A stretch of 64,000 nucleotides of DNA from NCBI GenBank assembly GCA_013824115.1, contig PNNG01000034.1:1-64000 (forward strand). The letters run 5' to 3'. Positions 43,362 through 52,089 of the stretch are shown in pieces. A program made the translations under genes and the position numbers. Source of the stretch: Sphingobacteriaceae bacterium. Lineage in GTDB: Bacteria > Bacteroidota > Bacteroidia > UBA7662. The notes under the pieces were generated by a model. It was not told the origin of the DNA. It saw nothing but the letters and a program-made list of their open reading frames with translations, and made no database searches. How positions within the stretch are numbered: the first letter of the stretch is position 1; each line of letters starts with the position of its first letter.

Positions 43362-43369
43362 CAAATTTA
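43362..43369 (-). promoter_or_regulatory. TAAATTTG -7 element for mreB, overlapping the purH stop codon
   Basis: On the minus strand TAAATTTG matches TAnnTTTG, and its first three bases are the purH stop codon. It lies 20 bases before the mreB ATG, with a perfect CGGTATACCG palindrome between. No good TTG box was found at 19 bases. Confidence 0.45.
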
Positions 43370-44890
43370 ATGTTTAAAATGACGAATGCCAGTAAACACC
43401 ATCGACATTCCGTGTGAATTACAAAAATCGATGCTGTCTTGGTCTTTTATGCTGCCGCCCGGTTGAATTACAGCGCGTATGCCTTCGTTATAGGCTACTT
43501 CTACGCTGTCGGCAAAAGGGAAGAAGGCGTCGCTCGCCAATACGGCCCCATGTACATCAAAATTGAAGGTGCGCGCTTTGTGAACGGCTTGTTTCATGGC
43601 ATCGATACGCGAGGTTTGCCCTGTTCCGCTACCGATGAGCTGTTTGTTTTTGGCCAAAACGATGGCGTTGCTTTTGGTGTGCTTTACTACCTTGGCAGCA
43701 AAAATCATATCGTCCAATTCGCTTGCTGTAGGTGCTTTTTCGGTAACTGATTTCAAATTCTGAAGACTGTCAACAAAAGTATCCTTGTCTTGAACCAATA
43801 CACCATTCAACACCGATCGTGCTTGAATATGCTGTCCTACAGCTTGCTTCATACGCACCAGAATGCGGTTTTTCTTCTTTTTGAGTAGTTCAACCGCCGC
43901 TGCCTCGTAGGAGGGCGCAATGAGTACTTCGTAGAAAATCTGATCAATCTCAGTAGCCGTGGCCAAGTCAATTTCGCGGTTGCACATCAAAATACCACCA
44001 AATGCCGAAACTGGATCACCAGCCAAGGCATCGTGCCAAGCTTGTAATACCGTGGGGCGTGATGCCAACCCACAAGCGTTATTGTGTTTGATTACTGCAA
44101 AAGTAGGCTCATCGAAATCGGCCAATAGGTTAACCGCTGCATCTACATCTAGTAAGTTGTTGTAGCTGAGTTGCTTGCCGTTGAGAATTTCAAAAACATC
44201 ATCCAGCTTGCCATAAAAGCTACCTCTCTGATGCGGGTTTTCGCCATACCGCAAAGGCAAAGCATTGTTGCTGACCAAACGCAAGGCCGACAATTTTTCG
44301 GCGCGATTGAAATAGTTGAATATCTGGCTGTCGTAATAGCTACTCACCGCAAAAGCTTCGGTAGCGTAGGTGATTCTTTCTTCTAGTGTGGTGCCTTCCT
44401 GACTTTCGAGCTGGCCAAGCAAGCGGCTGTATTGGTCTTTGGATGAAAGAATCGCCACTTCCTTGTGGTTTTTAGCACCCGCACGAATGAGTGAAATTCC
44501 GCCAATGTCTATTTTTTCGATGATATCGGCATTGGTAGCGCCCGAAGCCACGGTTTCTTCAAAAGGGTAGAGGTCAACAATCACCAAGTCGAGGGTGGGG
44601 ATATCGTAAGTAGCCAAGTCGTTGATGTCGTTCATCTCTTCGCGACGTGCCAGTATGCCACCAAAAACTTTGGGATGTAAAGTTTTTACCCTGCCACCTA
44701 AAATGGAGGCATAACCCGTTAATCCTTCTACCGTATGCACCGGAATGCCCAGTGATTCTATAAATTGCTGCGTCCCACCCGTGGAGTAAATCTCTACATT
44801 ACGTGCTTCAAGCGCCCTTAGCAAAGGTTCAAGACCATCTTTGTAATATACTGAAATCAGGGCCGTTTGAATCGGGCGAACGTTACTCAT
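43367..44890 (-). CDS. purH: Bifunctional AICAR transformylase/IMP cyclohydrolase
   Basis: 507 residues. N-terminal IMP cyclohydrolase (RNVEIYSTGGTQQFIESLGI, then LGGRVKTLHPKVFGGILARR) and C-terminal AICAR transformylase (FAVIKHNNACGLASRPTVLQ, KHTKSNAIVLAKNKQLIGSG, AVIQPGGSIKDQD). It carries out the last two steps of IMP synthesis. It heads the transcript that continues into mreB. Confidence 0.97.
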   Translation of the reverse strand: MSNVRPIQTALISVYYKDGLEPLLRALEARNVEIYSTGGTQQFIESLGIPVHTVEGLTGYASILGGRVKTLHPKVFGGILARREEMNDINDLATYDIPTLDLVIVDLYPFEETVASGATNADIIEKIDIGGISLIRAGAKNHKEVAILSSKDQYSRLLGQLESQEGTTLEERITYATEAFAVSSYYDSQIFNYFNRAEKLSALRLVSNNALPLRYGENPHQRGSFYGKLDDVFEILNGKQLSYNNLLDVDAAVNLLADFDEPTFAVIKHNNACGLASRPTVLQAWHDALAGDPVSAFGGILMCNREIDLATATEIDQIFYEVLIAPSYEAAAVELLKKKKNRILVRMKQAVGQHIQARSVLNGVLVQDKDTFVDSLQNLKSVTEKAPTASELDDMIFAAKVVKHTKSNAIVLAKNKQLIGSGTGQTSRIDAMKQAVHKARTFNFDVHGAVLASDAFFPFADSVEVAYNEGIRAVIQPGGSIKDQDSIDFCNSHGMSMVFTGIRHFKH

Positions 44891-44913
44891 AAAGGGTTGG
44901 GGCTAAGAAGGCA

Positions 44914-44921
44914 CAAAGGTA
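44914..44921 (-). promoter_or_regulatory. TACCTTTG -7 element for purH
   Basis: Full match to TAnnTTTG on the minus strand, 23 bases before the purH ATG. A TTG box at the usual distance is not evident. Confidence 0.45.
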
Positions 44922-44962
44922 TGAAAACCTTGGTATATTGACTAAAAAGTAAGGTTGTTGAC

Positions 44963-46153
44963 ATGCGAAAAAAGTATATATTTCAGTGGAGCTTGTTGTG
45001 GTTCATGCTTGTGAAAATTACTGTGGCACAATCGCCCGAATGGGAAAATTATTGGTTCCAATTAAAACAACTTCCAGTTGATTCTGTCAAAGAACTGCGG
45101 CTCGACGGCATGAGGCTGCATGAATTTCCAGAGGTGTTGTTGGAATACAGAGAGGTGACCAAAATCAGCCTCGACAACAACTATTTAGTGGCCTTGCCAG
45201 TGGAGTTGAGTCAGTTTACCAAGCTCGAAAAACTCTCTTTGCGGTCGAACTTGCTGTCGGGAAATGAAGTCAACTTGAGGCCTTTTAAAAATCTCAAAAT
45301 CATTGATTTAGGCAGTAATCGATTCAGCAAAAGCTTGAAGATTCGTACGTCCAAACGCTTACAAAAACTGTCGCTCTATGGCATGGGTTTGCAAAAAGTG
45401 CAATTCCAAGGCAGATTGCCAAAAGAAATCGATCTTTCTTCTTCGAGACTCAATGAATTGTCGTGGGGTTTGTTTCGCAAGCCCAGGGTGGAAGTACTTG
45501 TGTTGCATTCTAATTACCTTACTACTTTACCTCAAGGGGTGAGTAAATTGAGGCATTTGCGCAAGTTGGTTTTAGGAAATAATCATTTCGAAAGCATACC
45601 TGCAGAGATGGCACGCATGCGCAGGCTCGAAAGCTTGATGTTCTATAAAAACAAACTCACTCACTTGCCCGACTTTGTATGGACCATGCATGCACTCCAG
45701 GAAATAGATGTACACCACAACCGTATTTATGAATTGCCTCATGGCATTGGGGCATTGACCCAACTTTCCGAGTTGTACTTGGCCAATAATTGCTTGATAA
45801 GTCTGCCAGATAGTTTGGGCAAATTGTCGCAGTTGCGCTACTTGTATTTGGAGAACAACGAGCTCGAAGCCTTGCCTTCAAGCTTTTCTGAGCTTGGGTC
45901 GTTGCAAAGGCTAAGTTTGCTTGGAAACCGTTTTTTGGTTTATCCGGCCGCTTTATACCAAATGCCATGGTTACATGAGCTCGACCTTTCAGAAAACGAT
46001 ATCGAATCGTTTCCAACCGACTTTAAGCATTGGAAACAGCTTCGGTTATTGCTACTGCATGAGAATGCCTGCAAAAACGGTATGACGTGTATGCTTGAGT
46101 TAATGCGCCTCGAACAAAATCTAACCAACCAAGAAATCAGACTGGTGTATTAA
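44963..46153 (+). CDS. Exported leucine-rich repeat protein
   Basis: 396 residues with a signal peptide (IFQWSLLWFMLVKITVAQ) and about thirteen 22-24-residue repeats of the bacterial type, for example LPQGVSKLRHLRKLVLGNNH and LPDSLGKLSQLRYLYLENNE. Repeat order is regular, with a less typical stretch near residues 115-170. No T9SS tail or membrane anchor follows the repeats, so it is probably periplasmic or released. Likely a binding protein; ligand unknown. It ends in the terminator shared with htpG. Confidence 0.87.
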   Translation: MRKKYIFQWSLLWFMLVKITVAQSPEWENYWFQLKQLPVDSVKELRLDGMRLHEFPEVLLEYREVTKISLDNNYLVALPVELSQFTKLEKLSLRSNLLSGNEVNLRPFKNLKIIDLGSNRFSKSLKIRTSKRLQKLSLYGMGLQKVQFQGRLPKEIDLSSSRLNELSWGLFRKPRVEVLVLHSNYLTTLPQGVSKLRHLRKLVLGNNHFESIPAEMARMRRLESLMFYKNKLTHLPDFVWTMHALQEIDVHHNRIYELPHGIGALTQLSELYLANNCLISLPDSLGKLSQLRYLYLENNELEALPSSFSELGSLQRLSLLGNRFLVYPAALYQMPWLHELDLSENDIESFPTDFKHWKQLRLLLLHENACKNGMTCMLELMRLEQNLTNQEIRLVY

Positions 46154-46179
46154 AAAAGGGGCCGAAGCCCCTTTTTTTT
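46152..46179. terminator. Bidirectional terminator shared by the LRR gene and htpG
   Basis: AAAAAAGGGGC-CGAA-GCCCCTTTTTTT, an 11-bp stem with a CGAA loop (TTCG on the minus strand). It has the same design and core as the nadE/rng terminator and overlaps both stop codons. Confidence 0.88.
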
Positions 46180-47989
46180 AACTCATTTGAATGCTGCGTT
46201 CGATGAATGCGGTGAGTGCAGGCCCCTTTAGCATGCCTTGTGAAAGCAAGGCCAAATCGAAAGCCTGACGGGCAAGCATTTCCTTTTTGTCGTCGGAAGC
46301 TTCTGCCACCCTTTGTAAGAACGGGTGGGCAGTATTCAATACCAACTGTTTCGGCTCTTTCATATTTCCTCCAAACATGCTGCCACCACCTGTAGCGGCC
46401 ATCTCGTTCATGCGACGGATGAACTCCGAACGCGTTACTACCACCGGTTGATCGTCGGGCGAAAGGGGAGAAGCGCTTACGGTAAACTCACCTTCCTTGC
46501 CCAAATCTTCAAAAAGGCTAATTACCGCTTTTTGTTGGTCTTCGGTCAATAGGGCGTGATAGCTTTCCTCCTTTTCTACCAATTTGTCGATGGTATCGGC
46601 ATCCACACGCTTGAATTGGGTTTTTTCCAATTTGCTTTCGAGGAAACTGAGGTAATGGCTATCAATTACACTGCCCAGCTGAAGCACATTGTAATTGCGC
46701 TTTTCGGCAGCAGCCACAAAACCATGCTGCGCTTCCGCATCGCTCGTGTATAAAACCACCAACTGCTCGTTTTTATCGGTTTGAAGGGCTTTGATGCTTT
46801 CGGCGTAGTCTTCCCAAGTGCTGAGTTTGCCGTTGGTGTCTTTGTACAAGCAGAAAGCCTTGGCGCGGTCGTAGAACTTTTCATCGCTCAACATGCCATA
46901 CTTCACAAAAAGATCGAGGTTTTCCCACTTTCCTTCAAAATCTTCACGGTTGTTCTTGAAAATCTCGTGCAACTTATCAGCTACTTTTTTGCTGATGTGG
47001 CTGTTGATTTTCTTCACATTGGCGTCGGTTTGTAAGAACGAACGCGATACATTGAGCGGAATGTCGGGTGAGTCGATTACACCATGCAACAATCGAAGAT
47101 AATCGGGCACGATCTCTTCCACAGCATCGGTGATGAACACCTGGCGGCTATAGAGCTGAATCTTGTTCCGGTTGGGTTCAAAATCGGCTTTGAGTTTGGG
47201 AAAGAACAATACACCAGTGAGGTTGAAAGGATAATCCACATTGAGGTGAATCCAGAAAAGCGGCTTTTCAGCCATGGGGTAGAGGTCCTCGTAGAATTTC
47301 TGGTAATCCTCATCACTGAGCTCGGTGGGCTTTTTAGTCCACAAAGGCTTTGTGTCGTTCACCTGCTCGCCTTCAAACTCGATGGCCACAGGTAAAAAGC
47401 GACAATATTTTTTGAGAATTTCTTTCAGGCGCCAGCTATTGAGGAATTCCTCTGAATCCTCGGCAACATGCAAAATGATGTCGGTACCACGCTCTGTTCG
47501 GCTGCCTTCACTGATTTCGAATGAAGTACTTCCGTCGCAGGTCCAGCAAGCAGCCTGAGCACCTTCTTGGCACGACAGTGATTGTATTTCTACGGTTTTC
47601 GATACCATGAAAGCAGAGTAGAAACCCAAACCAAAGGCCCCAATCATATTGTTGAGGTCGGTTTTGTCTTTGTACTTTTCTACAAATTCGGTTGCGCCCG
47701 AAAAAGCCACCTGATTGATATACTTTTCCATTTCATCGGCCGTCAGACCAATGCCCGAATCGCTGATGGTGATGGTCTTGGCATCCTTATCGAAACTCAC
47801 TTGCACTTTCAATTCGCCCACTTCACCTTTGAATTCACCCATGGAACTCAATGCGGCTATTTTTTGGCTGGCATCTACCGCGTTGCTTACCAACTCACGT
47901 AGAAAGATTTCGTGGTTGGAGTAAAGCGACTTTTTGATAATGGGAAAGATGTTTTCGGTATTCACCGAAATACTACCGGTTCTGTTCAT
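46178..47989 (-). CDS. htpG: Molecular chaperone HtpG (Hsp90)
   Basis: 603 residues. ATPase domain: NHEIFLRELVSNAVDASQKI, ITISDSGIGLTADEMEKYIN and GAFGLGFYSAFMVSKTVEIQ; middle domain with GVLFFPKLKADFE and LNVSRSFLQTD. The start is the ATG at 47989 (MNRTGSISVNTENIFPII), because the 36 extra residues of the track ORF are not family-like. Monocistronic. Confidence 0.96.
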   Translation of the reverse strand: MNRTGSISVNTENIFPIIKKSLYSNHEIFLRELVSNAVDASQKIAALSSMGEFKGEVGELKVQVSFDKDAKTITISDSGIGLTADEMEKYINQVAFSGATEFVEKYKDKTDLNNMIGAFGLGFYSAFMVSKTVEIQSLSCQEGAQAACWTCDGSTSFEISEGSRTERGTDIILHVAEDSEEFLNSWRLKEILKKYCRFLPVAIEFEGEQVNDTKPLWTKKPTELSDEDYQKFYEDLYPMAEKPLFWIHLNVDYPFNLTGVLFFPKLKADFEPNRNKIQLYSRQVFITDAVEEIVPDYLRLLHGVIDSPDIPLNVSRSFLQTDANVKKINSHISKKVADKLHEIFKNNREDFEGKWENLDLFVKYGMLSDEKFYDRAKAFCLYKDTNGKLSTWEDYAESIKALQTDKNEQLVVLYTSDAEAQHGFVAAAEKRNYNVLQLGSVIDSHYLSFLESKLEKTQFKRVDADTIDKLVEKEESYHALLTEDQQKAVISLFEDLGKEGEFTVSASPLSPDDQPVVVTRSEFIRRMNEMAATGGGSMFGGNMKEPKQLVLNTAHPFLQRVAEASDDKKEMLARQAFDLALLSQGMLKGPALTAFIERSIQMS

Positions 47990-48107
47990 GTGATTCGTTT
48001 CTTTTAGGCTGTTCAAAGGCGGTGCCAGCCGCGTGAAGGCTGTCAATTTGACACAATCTAGAACGCTATAGCTGGTGTGCGACCGAGCATGTGCCAAAGT
48101 TGGCAGC

Positions 48108-49205
48108 TTATGCTCCGATGGTAAGTTTGTTAGGGAAGCTTACCCTAAACACACTGCCTTCACCCAAAACAGAGGTGACTTCGATGGTGCCACCAATCCT
48201 GTTTACCGCATCTTTGGTAATGTAAAGCCCTACTCCCGAGCCTGGATTATTGTTGGTAGCGCGGTGAAACATTTTGAAAATACCCTCTAATTCGTCGGTG
48301 GCGATGCCTATACCACCATCGGCAACTTCAAATGCGGCCTGCTGCTCGGAAATTTCTGCCCGTATTTCGACCCATTTCGCTCCTTCCTGCTTCTGATACC
48401 GATAAGCATTGCTAATGAGATTGGTGAGTATTATTTGTAGTTTGGTTCTATCGGCCACCAAAGGAGCGGTGCATTGAAGCCTTTTTCTCAGCTCTATGTT
48501 TTGAAGCTTTAATTTCGGATCAAGATCTCGCAATATATCTTCCACCAATAATTCCAAATCGATTTCGGTATGCTTTACCTCAATACGGTTATTGCGGTAG
48601 TATCCAATGATGTTTTTGATGAATTCGTCCATGCGTTGAACGCTCTCTTCAATCATATCGAAATACTTTTCGGTATTGCTCAGATCCTTTTCCATGCGCG
48701 ATAAACGAACAATTCCCAAGATGCTCATCAATGGAGAGCGCATATCATGGGAAGCACTGTACACGAATTTATCTAGCTCCTGGTAGGCTTTTTCAAGCTC
48801 AATATTTTTTTCTATGAGCTGAACACGCGTATGATATACCTCAAAAGCACTGTTAATGGCTTCCCTAATTTCTTCTTCTTGCCAGGGCTTTTGCAAATAC
48901 CTGAAGATATTTCCCATATTCACCGCACTAATGACCGCTTGTATATCGGTATAGCCAGTGAGCAAAATACGCATGGTATGCGGGTTCGTTTTTTTAATCG
49001 ATTCTAAAAACTCTATGCCGGTTTCTTTGGGCATTCGTTGGTCGGCAACTACCACCGGTATTTCATGCTCGGCCAAAAAAGCACGTCCTTCTTCTGCCGA
49101 CTCGGCAATGAAAATTTGGTAATCGTTTCTAAATGAGGCCCTGAAAGCATATAAATTATGCCTTTCATCGTCTACATAAAGCACAGCTATTTTTTGATTA
49201 ATCAC
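48108..49205 (-). CDS. Receiver-histidine kinase fusion (response regulator with C-terminal kinase)
   Basis: 365 residues. The N-terminal receiver (1-125) has VLYVDDERHN, the phospho-acceptor in VVVADQRMPKETGIEFLES, and the switch region LLTGYTDIQAV...LQKPW. A coiled linker leads to a kinase with H-box YSASHDMRSPLMSILGI, N-box LTNLISNAYRY and GSGVGLYITKDAV. No membrane span. Its start overlaps the DISM kinase stop as ATGA, so it is the likely receiver of that kinase's signal and passes it on. It is the last gene of the four-gene operon. Its receiver closely resembles the divergent regulator at 53308. Confidence 0.92.
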   Translation of the reverse strand: MINQKIAVLYVDDERHNLYAFRASFRNDYQIFIAESAEEGRAFLAEHEIPVVVADQRMPKETGIEFLESIKKTNPHTMRILLTGYTDIQAVISAVNMGNIFRYLQKPWQEEEIREAINSAFEVYHTRVQLIEKNIELEKAYQELDKFVYSASHDMRSPLMSILGIVRLSRMEKDLSNTEKYFDMIEESVQRMDEFIKNIIGYYRNNRIEVKHTEIDLELLVEDILRDLDPKLKLQNIELRKRLQCTAPLVADRTKLQIILTNLISNAYRYQKQEGAKWVEIRAEISEQQAAFEVADGGIGIATDELEGIFKMFHRATNNNPGSGVGLYITKDAVNRIGGTIEVTSVLGEGSVFRVSFPNKLTIGA

Positions 49206-51352
49206 TTGGTGTGCTGTTTAGGTAGCAAGATATGAAAAGTAGTACCCACTTTGGGCGTACTTTCTACGTCAATTTTTCCATTGTGTGCCTCTATGATGCT
49301 GTATACAATGGATAAGCCCAGGCCGGTACCATGCCCTACTTGCTTGGTGGTGAAAAAGGGATCGAATATCTTTTCTTTGGTTTCGGAAGTCATACCTGGA
49401 CCATTATCTCTGATAGATATGCGCACATGATCTTGTTCCGACTGTGTGGTAATTTCTACTACCCCACGTTGCAATGGTGATTCGTTCTCCAGAATGGCTT
49501 GAATGGCATTGTTGGTTATATTCATAATGACCTGATTCATTTTACCAGGATAGCACTCTACAAAGGCATCGGGGTCATAATTTTTTACCAAGTCGATTTT
49601 GCCTCCCATGCTACTGTTCAATAAAATCAAGGTGCTTTCGATACCTTCATTGATATCTACCTTTTTGAGATCGCTCTCGTCGAGCCGCGAGAATATTCTC
49701 AAGCCTTTCACTATTTCTGCGGTCCGTTTCGCGCCTTCTTCCATGCCATTGAGCAGAATGTTGATTTCTTCCTTTAAAAATTCAAAATCGAGCTCTCTCT
49801 CGAGTTTTTTGATTTTAGCCAATTGCGCTTGATAATCTACCCCGGCAACATGAAGCTCGCCATAAGCATTTAATAGGGTCATTAAGTCATCCATATCGCG
49901 ACGTAACGGCACTATGTTGGATGTTACAAAATTGATAGGATTGTTGATTTCGTGCGCAATTCCAGCAGTTAACTGACCTAATGAGGCCATTTTTTCTGAA
50001 TTCACGAGCTGTGTTTGGGTGTTTTTGAGATCATCGAGGGTGTTTTCGAGCTCATAGTTGGTCTTTTGCAGTGCCTCAGTGCGTTCGGCTACTTTCGCTT
50101 CCAAAACCAGGTTTTGTTCTCTTACCAACTTCTCATTTTCGAGAGATACTTGCAGCGCCAAGGCTTGAGAAGTTTCCTTTTCTTTTTTCAATATGTTAAT
50201 TCTATCGGCAAGGGCAACGCTCAGAAGTACTGCCTCAATGGCAGAACCGATAATAAGCGCATTTTTGGTGAGAAAGTTAAATGGAAGCCAGCCCAGATTT
50301 CGAGACACGAACACAAACATGCCTATCATAAAAATGGACCAGGCAAACAAGAAGAACATGGCACTTCGTTCACCTTGAATGCTCAACCTAATAGAAAAGT
50401 AAAGGGCGTAAAAGCTCAAAGTCAAGGCCAAGGCATCCAAAAAATTATAGCTTAGCTGCCTCCAGCCAAGGAGATATATAATTAGCGCAAGTACATAAAC
50501 AATGGCAAATAATTTCAACCCTTTGTCGATAAGGGGTAGTTTCGACTTGATGGGCAAGAAGGTCCGCACAAACTGTATTGCCCCCACGCCACTGACGGCA
50601 CTGAATATTACTACCGATAATTGGTTGAGATAGGGCCAATCAAATAAGACGTATTTAAAAACATATCCTTGTAAGGCCGCTTGGGCGAGGGCAATCCCCG
50701 CTATATAGGTAATGTAGTATAAATATGATTTATCGCGAATGCTCAGAAATAGAAATAAGTTGTAAAAAAACATCACGAACATGATTCCGAAATAAATCCC
50801 CGCAATGAGGTCGGTTTGGTAGTTATTCGTAAGAATGTCTTTGCGCCTTCCTGCCAAAAGAGGGATATTCACTTGCTCCATCGACTTGACCTTTAAGAGC
50901 AAGATGCAATTTTCACCCGAGTCGAGTTCAAATGGAAAAATGAAATGCTGGTGCTGAAAAAGGCGTTGCGAGAACGGCAAAGCATCACCTGTTTTGAATG
51001 ACAACCATTCATTGTTTCTTATGAAAAAGGCTTCTACCGAATCGAGCTGAGGGTTACTTAATTCGATAGCAAGCAATTTTTCATTTGTACCATTGATGAT
51101 TTCTAATTTCAACCAATAGGTGGAAGTAGAGTACTGTAAATTGGGGACCCTTCCCTGAAATGGGGTGAACTTCCCGGCTTCTTTGAGAATAGAAGTTGCA
51201 TCCCAAACGCCATCAACATCTTCGTATATGCCTAAATAGCGACCTTCAATGATACTCGGACTTCTTTCCGATATGATATAAGGGATTTCTGCAAATGCCA
51301 ATCGATGGAGAGATGCTAAAAAAAGCACACACAATAACCATTTGTGCTTCAT
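49202..51352 (-). CDS. 7TMR-DISM sensor histidine kinase
   Basis: 716 residues. Signal peptide (LLCVLFLASLHRLAFAE), an extracytoplasmic DISMED2-type jellyroll (about 30-165, STSTYWLKLEIINGTNEKLL), seven membrane spans (about 180-380), a coiled-coil (about 385-440) and a kinase with H-box GIAHEINNPINFV, N-box VIMNITNNAIQAI and GHGTGLGLSIVYSI. The DISM fold binds small extracellular ligands such as carbohydrates. It starts four bases inside the acyltransferase-like gene and ends inside the next kinase gene, so sensing and the two upstream enzymes are expressed together. Confidence 0.93.
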   Translation of the reverse strand: MKHKWLLCVLFLASLHRLAFAEIPYIISERSPSIIEGRYLGIYEDVDGVWDATSILKEAGKFTPFQGRVPNLQYSTSTYWLKLEIINGTNEKLLAIELSNPQLDSVEAFFIRNNEWLSFKTGDALPFSQRLFQHQHFIFPFELDSGENCILLLKVKSMEQVNIPLLAGRRKDILTNNYQTDLIAGIYFGIMFVMFFYNLFLFLSIRDKSYLYYITYIAGIALAQAALQGYVFKYVLFDWPYLNQLSVVIFSAVSGVGAIQFVRTFLPIKSKLPLIDKGLKLFAIVYVLALIIYLLGWRQLSYNFLDALALTLSFYALYFSIRLSIQGERSAMFFLFAWSIFMIGMFVFVSRNLGWLPFNFLTKNALIIGSAIEAVLLSVALADRINILKKEKETSQALALQVSLENEKLVREQNLVLEAKVAERTEALQKTNYELENTLDDLKNTQTQLVNSEKMASLGQLTAGIAHEINNPINFVTSNIVPLRRDMDDLMTLLNAYGELHVAGVDYQAQLAKIKKLERELDFEFLKEEINILLNGMEEGAKRTAEIVKGLRIFSRLDESDLKKVDINEGIESTLILLNSSMGGKIDLVKNYDPDAFVECYPGKMNQVIMNITNNAIQAILENESPLQRGVVEITTQSEQDHVRISIRDNGPGMTSETKEKIFDPFFTTKQVGHGTGLGLSIVYSIIEAHNGKIDVESTPKVGTTFHILLPKQHTK

Positions 51353-52089
51353 TGCAGGGCTAGTTTAAACTCATTCACGTCAACTCCTTTGATTTCAAGG
51401 TTATAGTGGATATTTACTTCCACATTTCGTAGCGGCGACATTTCGGTGTAAACCTGGTTTAGGTTTTTTCGTATATCAAAAATACGTTGTTGCTCTTGGG
51501 GATCGGCTTGCGTAATGGTTTGCGCGTCTTCAAGCAACACAATGGTAGCCAGTAAATCGAGTTTGGGATAATAGAATGTGCCGTTGTTGCCAATGCTTTT
51601 TAGTACCCTACAGCCCACTTTCTCTGCAAATTTCACTGTATAAGGGGCGCACAAGGCGAAGATGCTCTCAATGCCTATTTGCTCGGCTATCACTACTCCC
51701 ACACGGGTAGCAAAAAAGGCACCGATGCCCAAACCGGCAACTTCACGCGAGTTCCACAGTCCGCATAACTCTGCAGTGCCATTTTGAGCGTATTGCGCAA
51801 CCACTTCGTAGATCCGCTTGTCGAACTCACCAGTGGCTTCCTCAATAGGAAGCGGTTGATTGCCACCACTGCATTGCAATCGTGCCCCGCCTAAAACGCG
51901 GTCACCATTTTCATTTTCAACAATGATCACAAAATTACCCGGATTGTATTTCCAATCGTGATTGGCAGAAGTTACTTTTTTCACGCCTGCTACTTCCAAT
52001 ACGTGGGCATGCCCTTCAATGAATCGGTCGCATGAAGCAGGGTCATCGGTTGCCCTAAAAGCACGTATTCGAATGCTATTCACCGACAT
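51349..52089 (-). CDS. GNAT-fold acyltransferase-like protein
   Basis: 246 residues, no signal peptide. The central part looks like a GNAT acyl-CoA site: NFVIIVENENGDRVLGGARL, then ELCGLWNSREVAGLGIGAFF and IGIESIFALCAPYTVKFAEK, where G-L-G-I-G would hold the pyrophosphate. The layout also recalls autoinducer-synthase-like N-acyltransferases, but I cannot place it in a named family. The C-terminal 70 residues are charged and unassigned. It overlaps the E1-like gene by 14 bases and the sensor kinase by four. Confidence 0.6.
   Translation of the reverse strand: MSVNSIRIRAFRATDDPASCDRFIEGHAHVLEVAGVKKVTSANHDWKYNPGNFVIIVENENGDRVLGGARLQCSGGNQPLPIEEATGEFDKRIYEVVAQYAQNGTAELCGLWNSREVAGLGIGAFFATRVGVVIAEQIGIESIFALCAPYTVKFAEKVGCRVLKSIGNNGTFYYPKLDLLATIVLLEDAQTITQADPQEQQRIFDIRKNLNQVYTEMSPLRNVEVNIHYNLEIKGVDVNEFKLALQ

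Noticed and set aside
45000-46100. Regular repeats in the DNA of the LRR gene, considered as a CRISPR-like or satellite array
   Set aside because: The periodicity is at protein level (22-24 residues) with strong DNA divergence between units, as expected for leucine-rich repeats.
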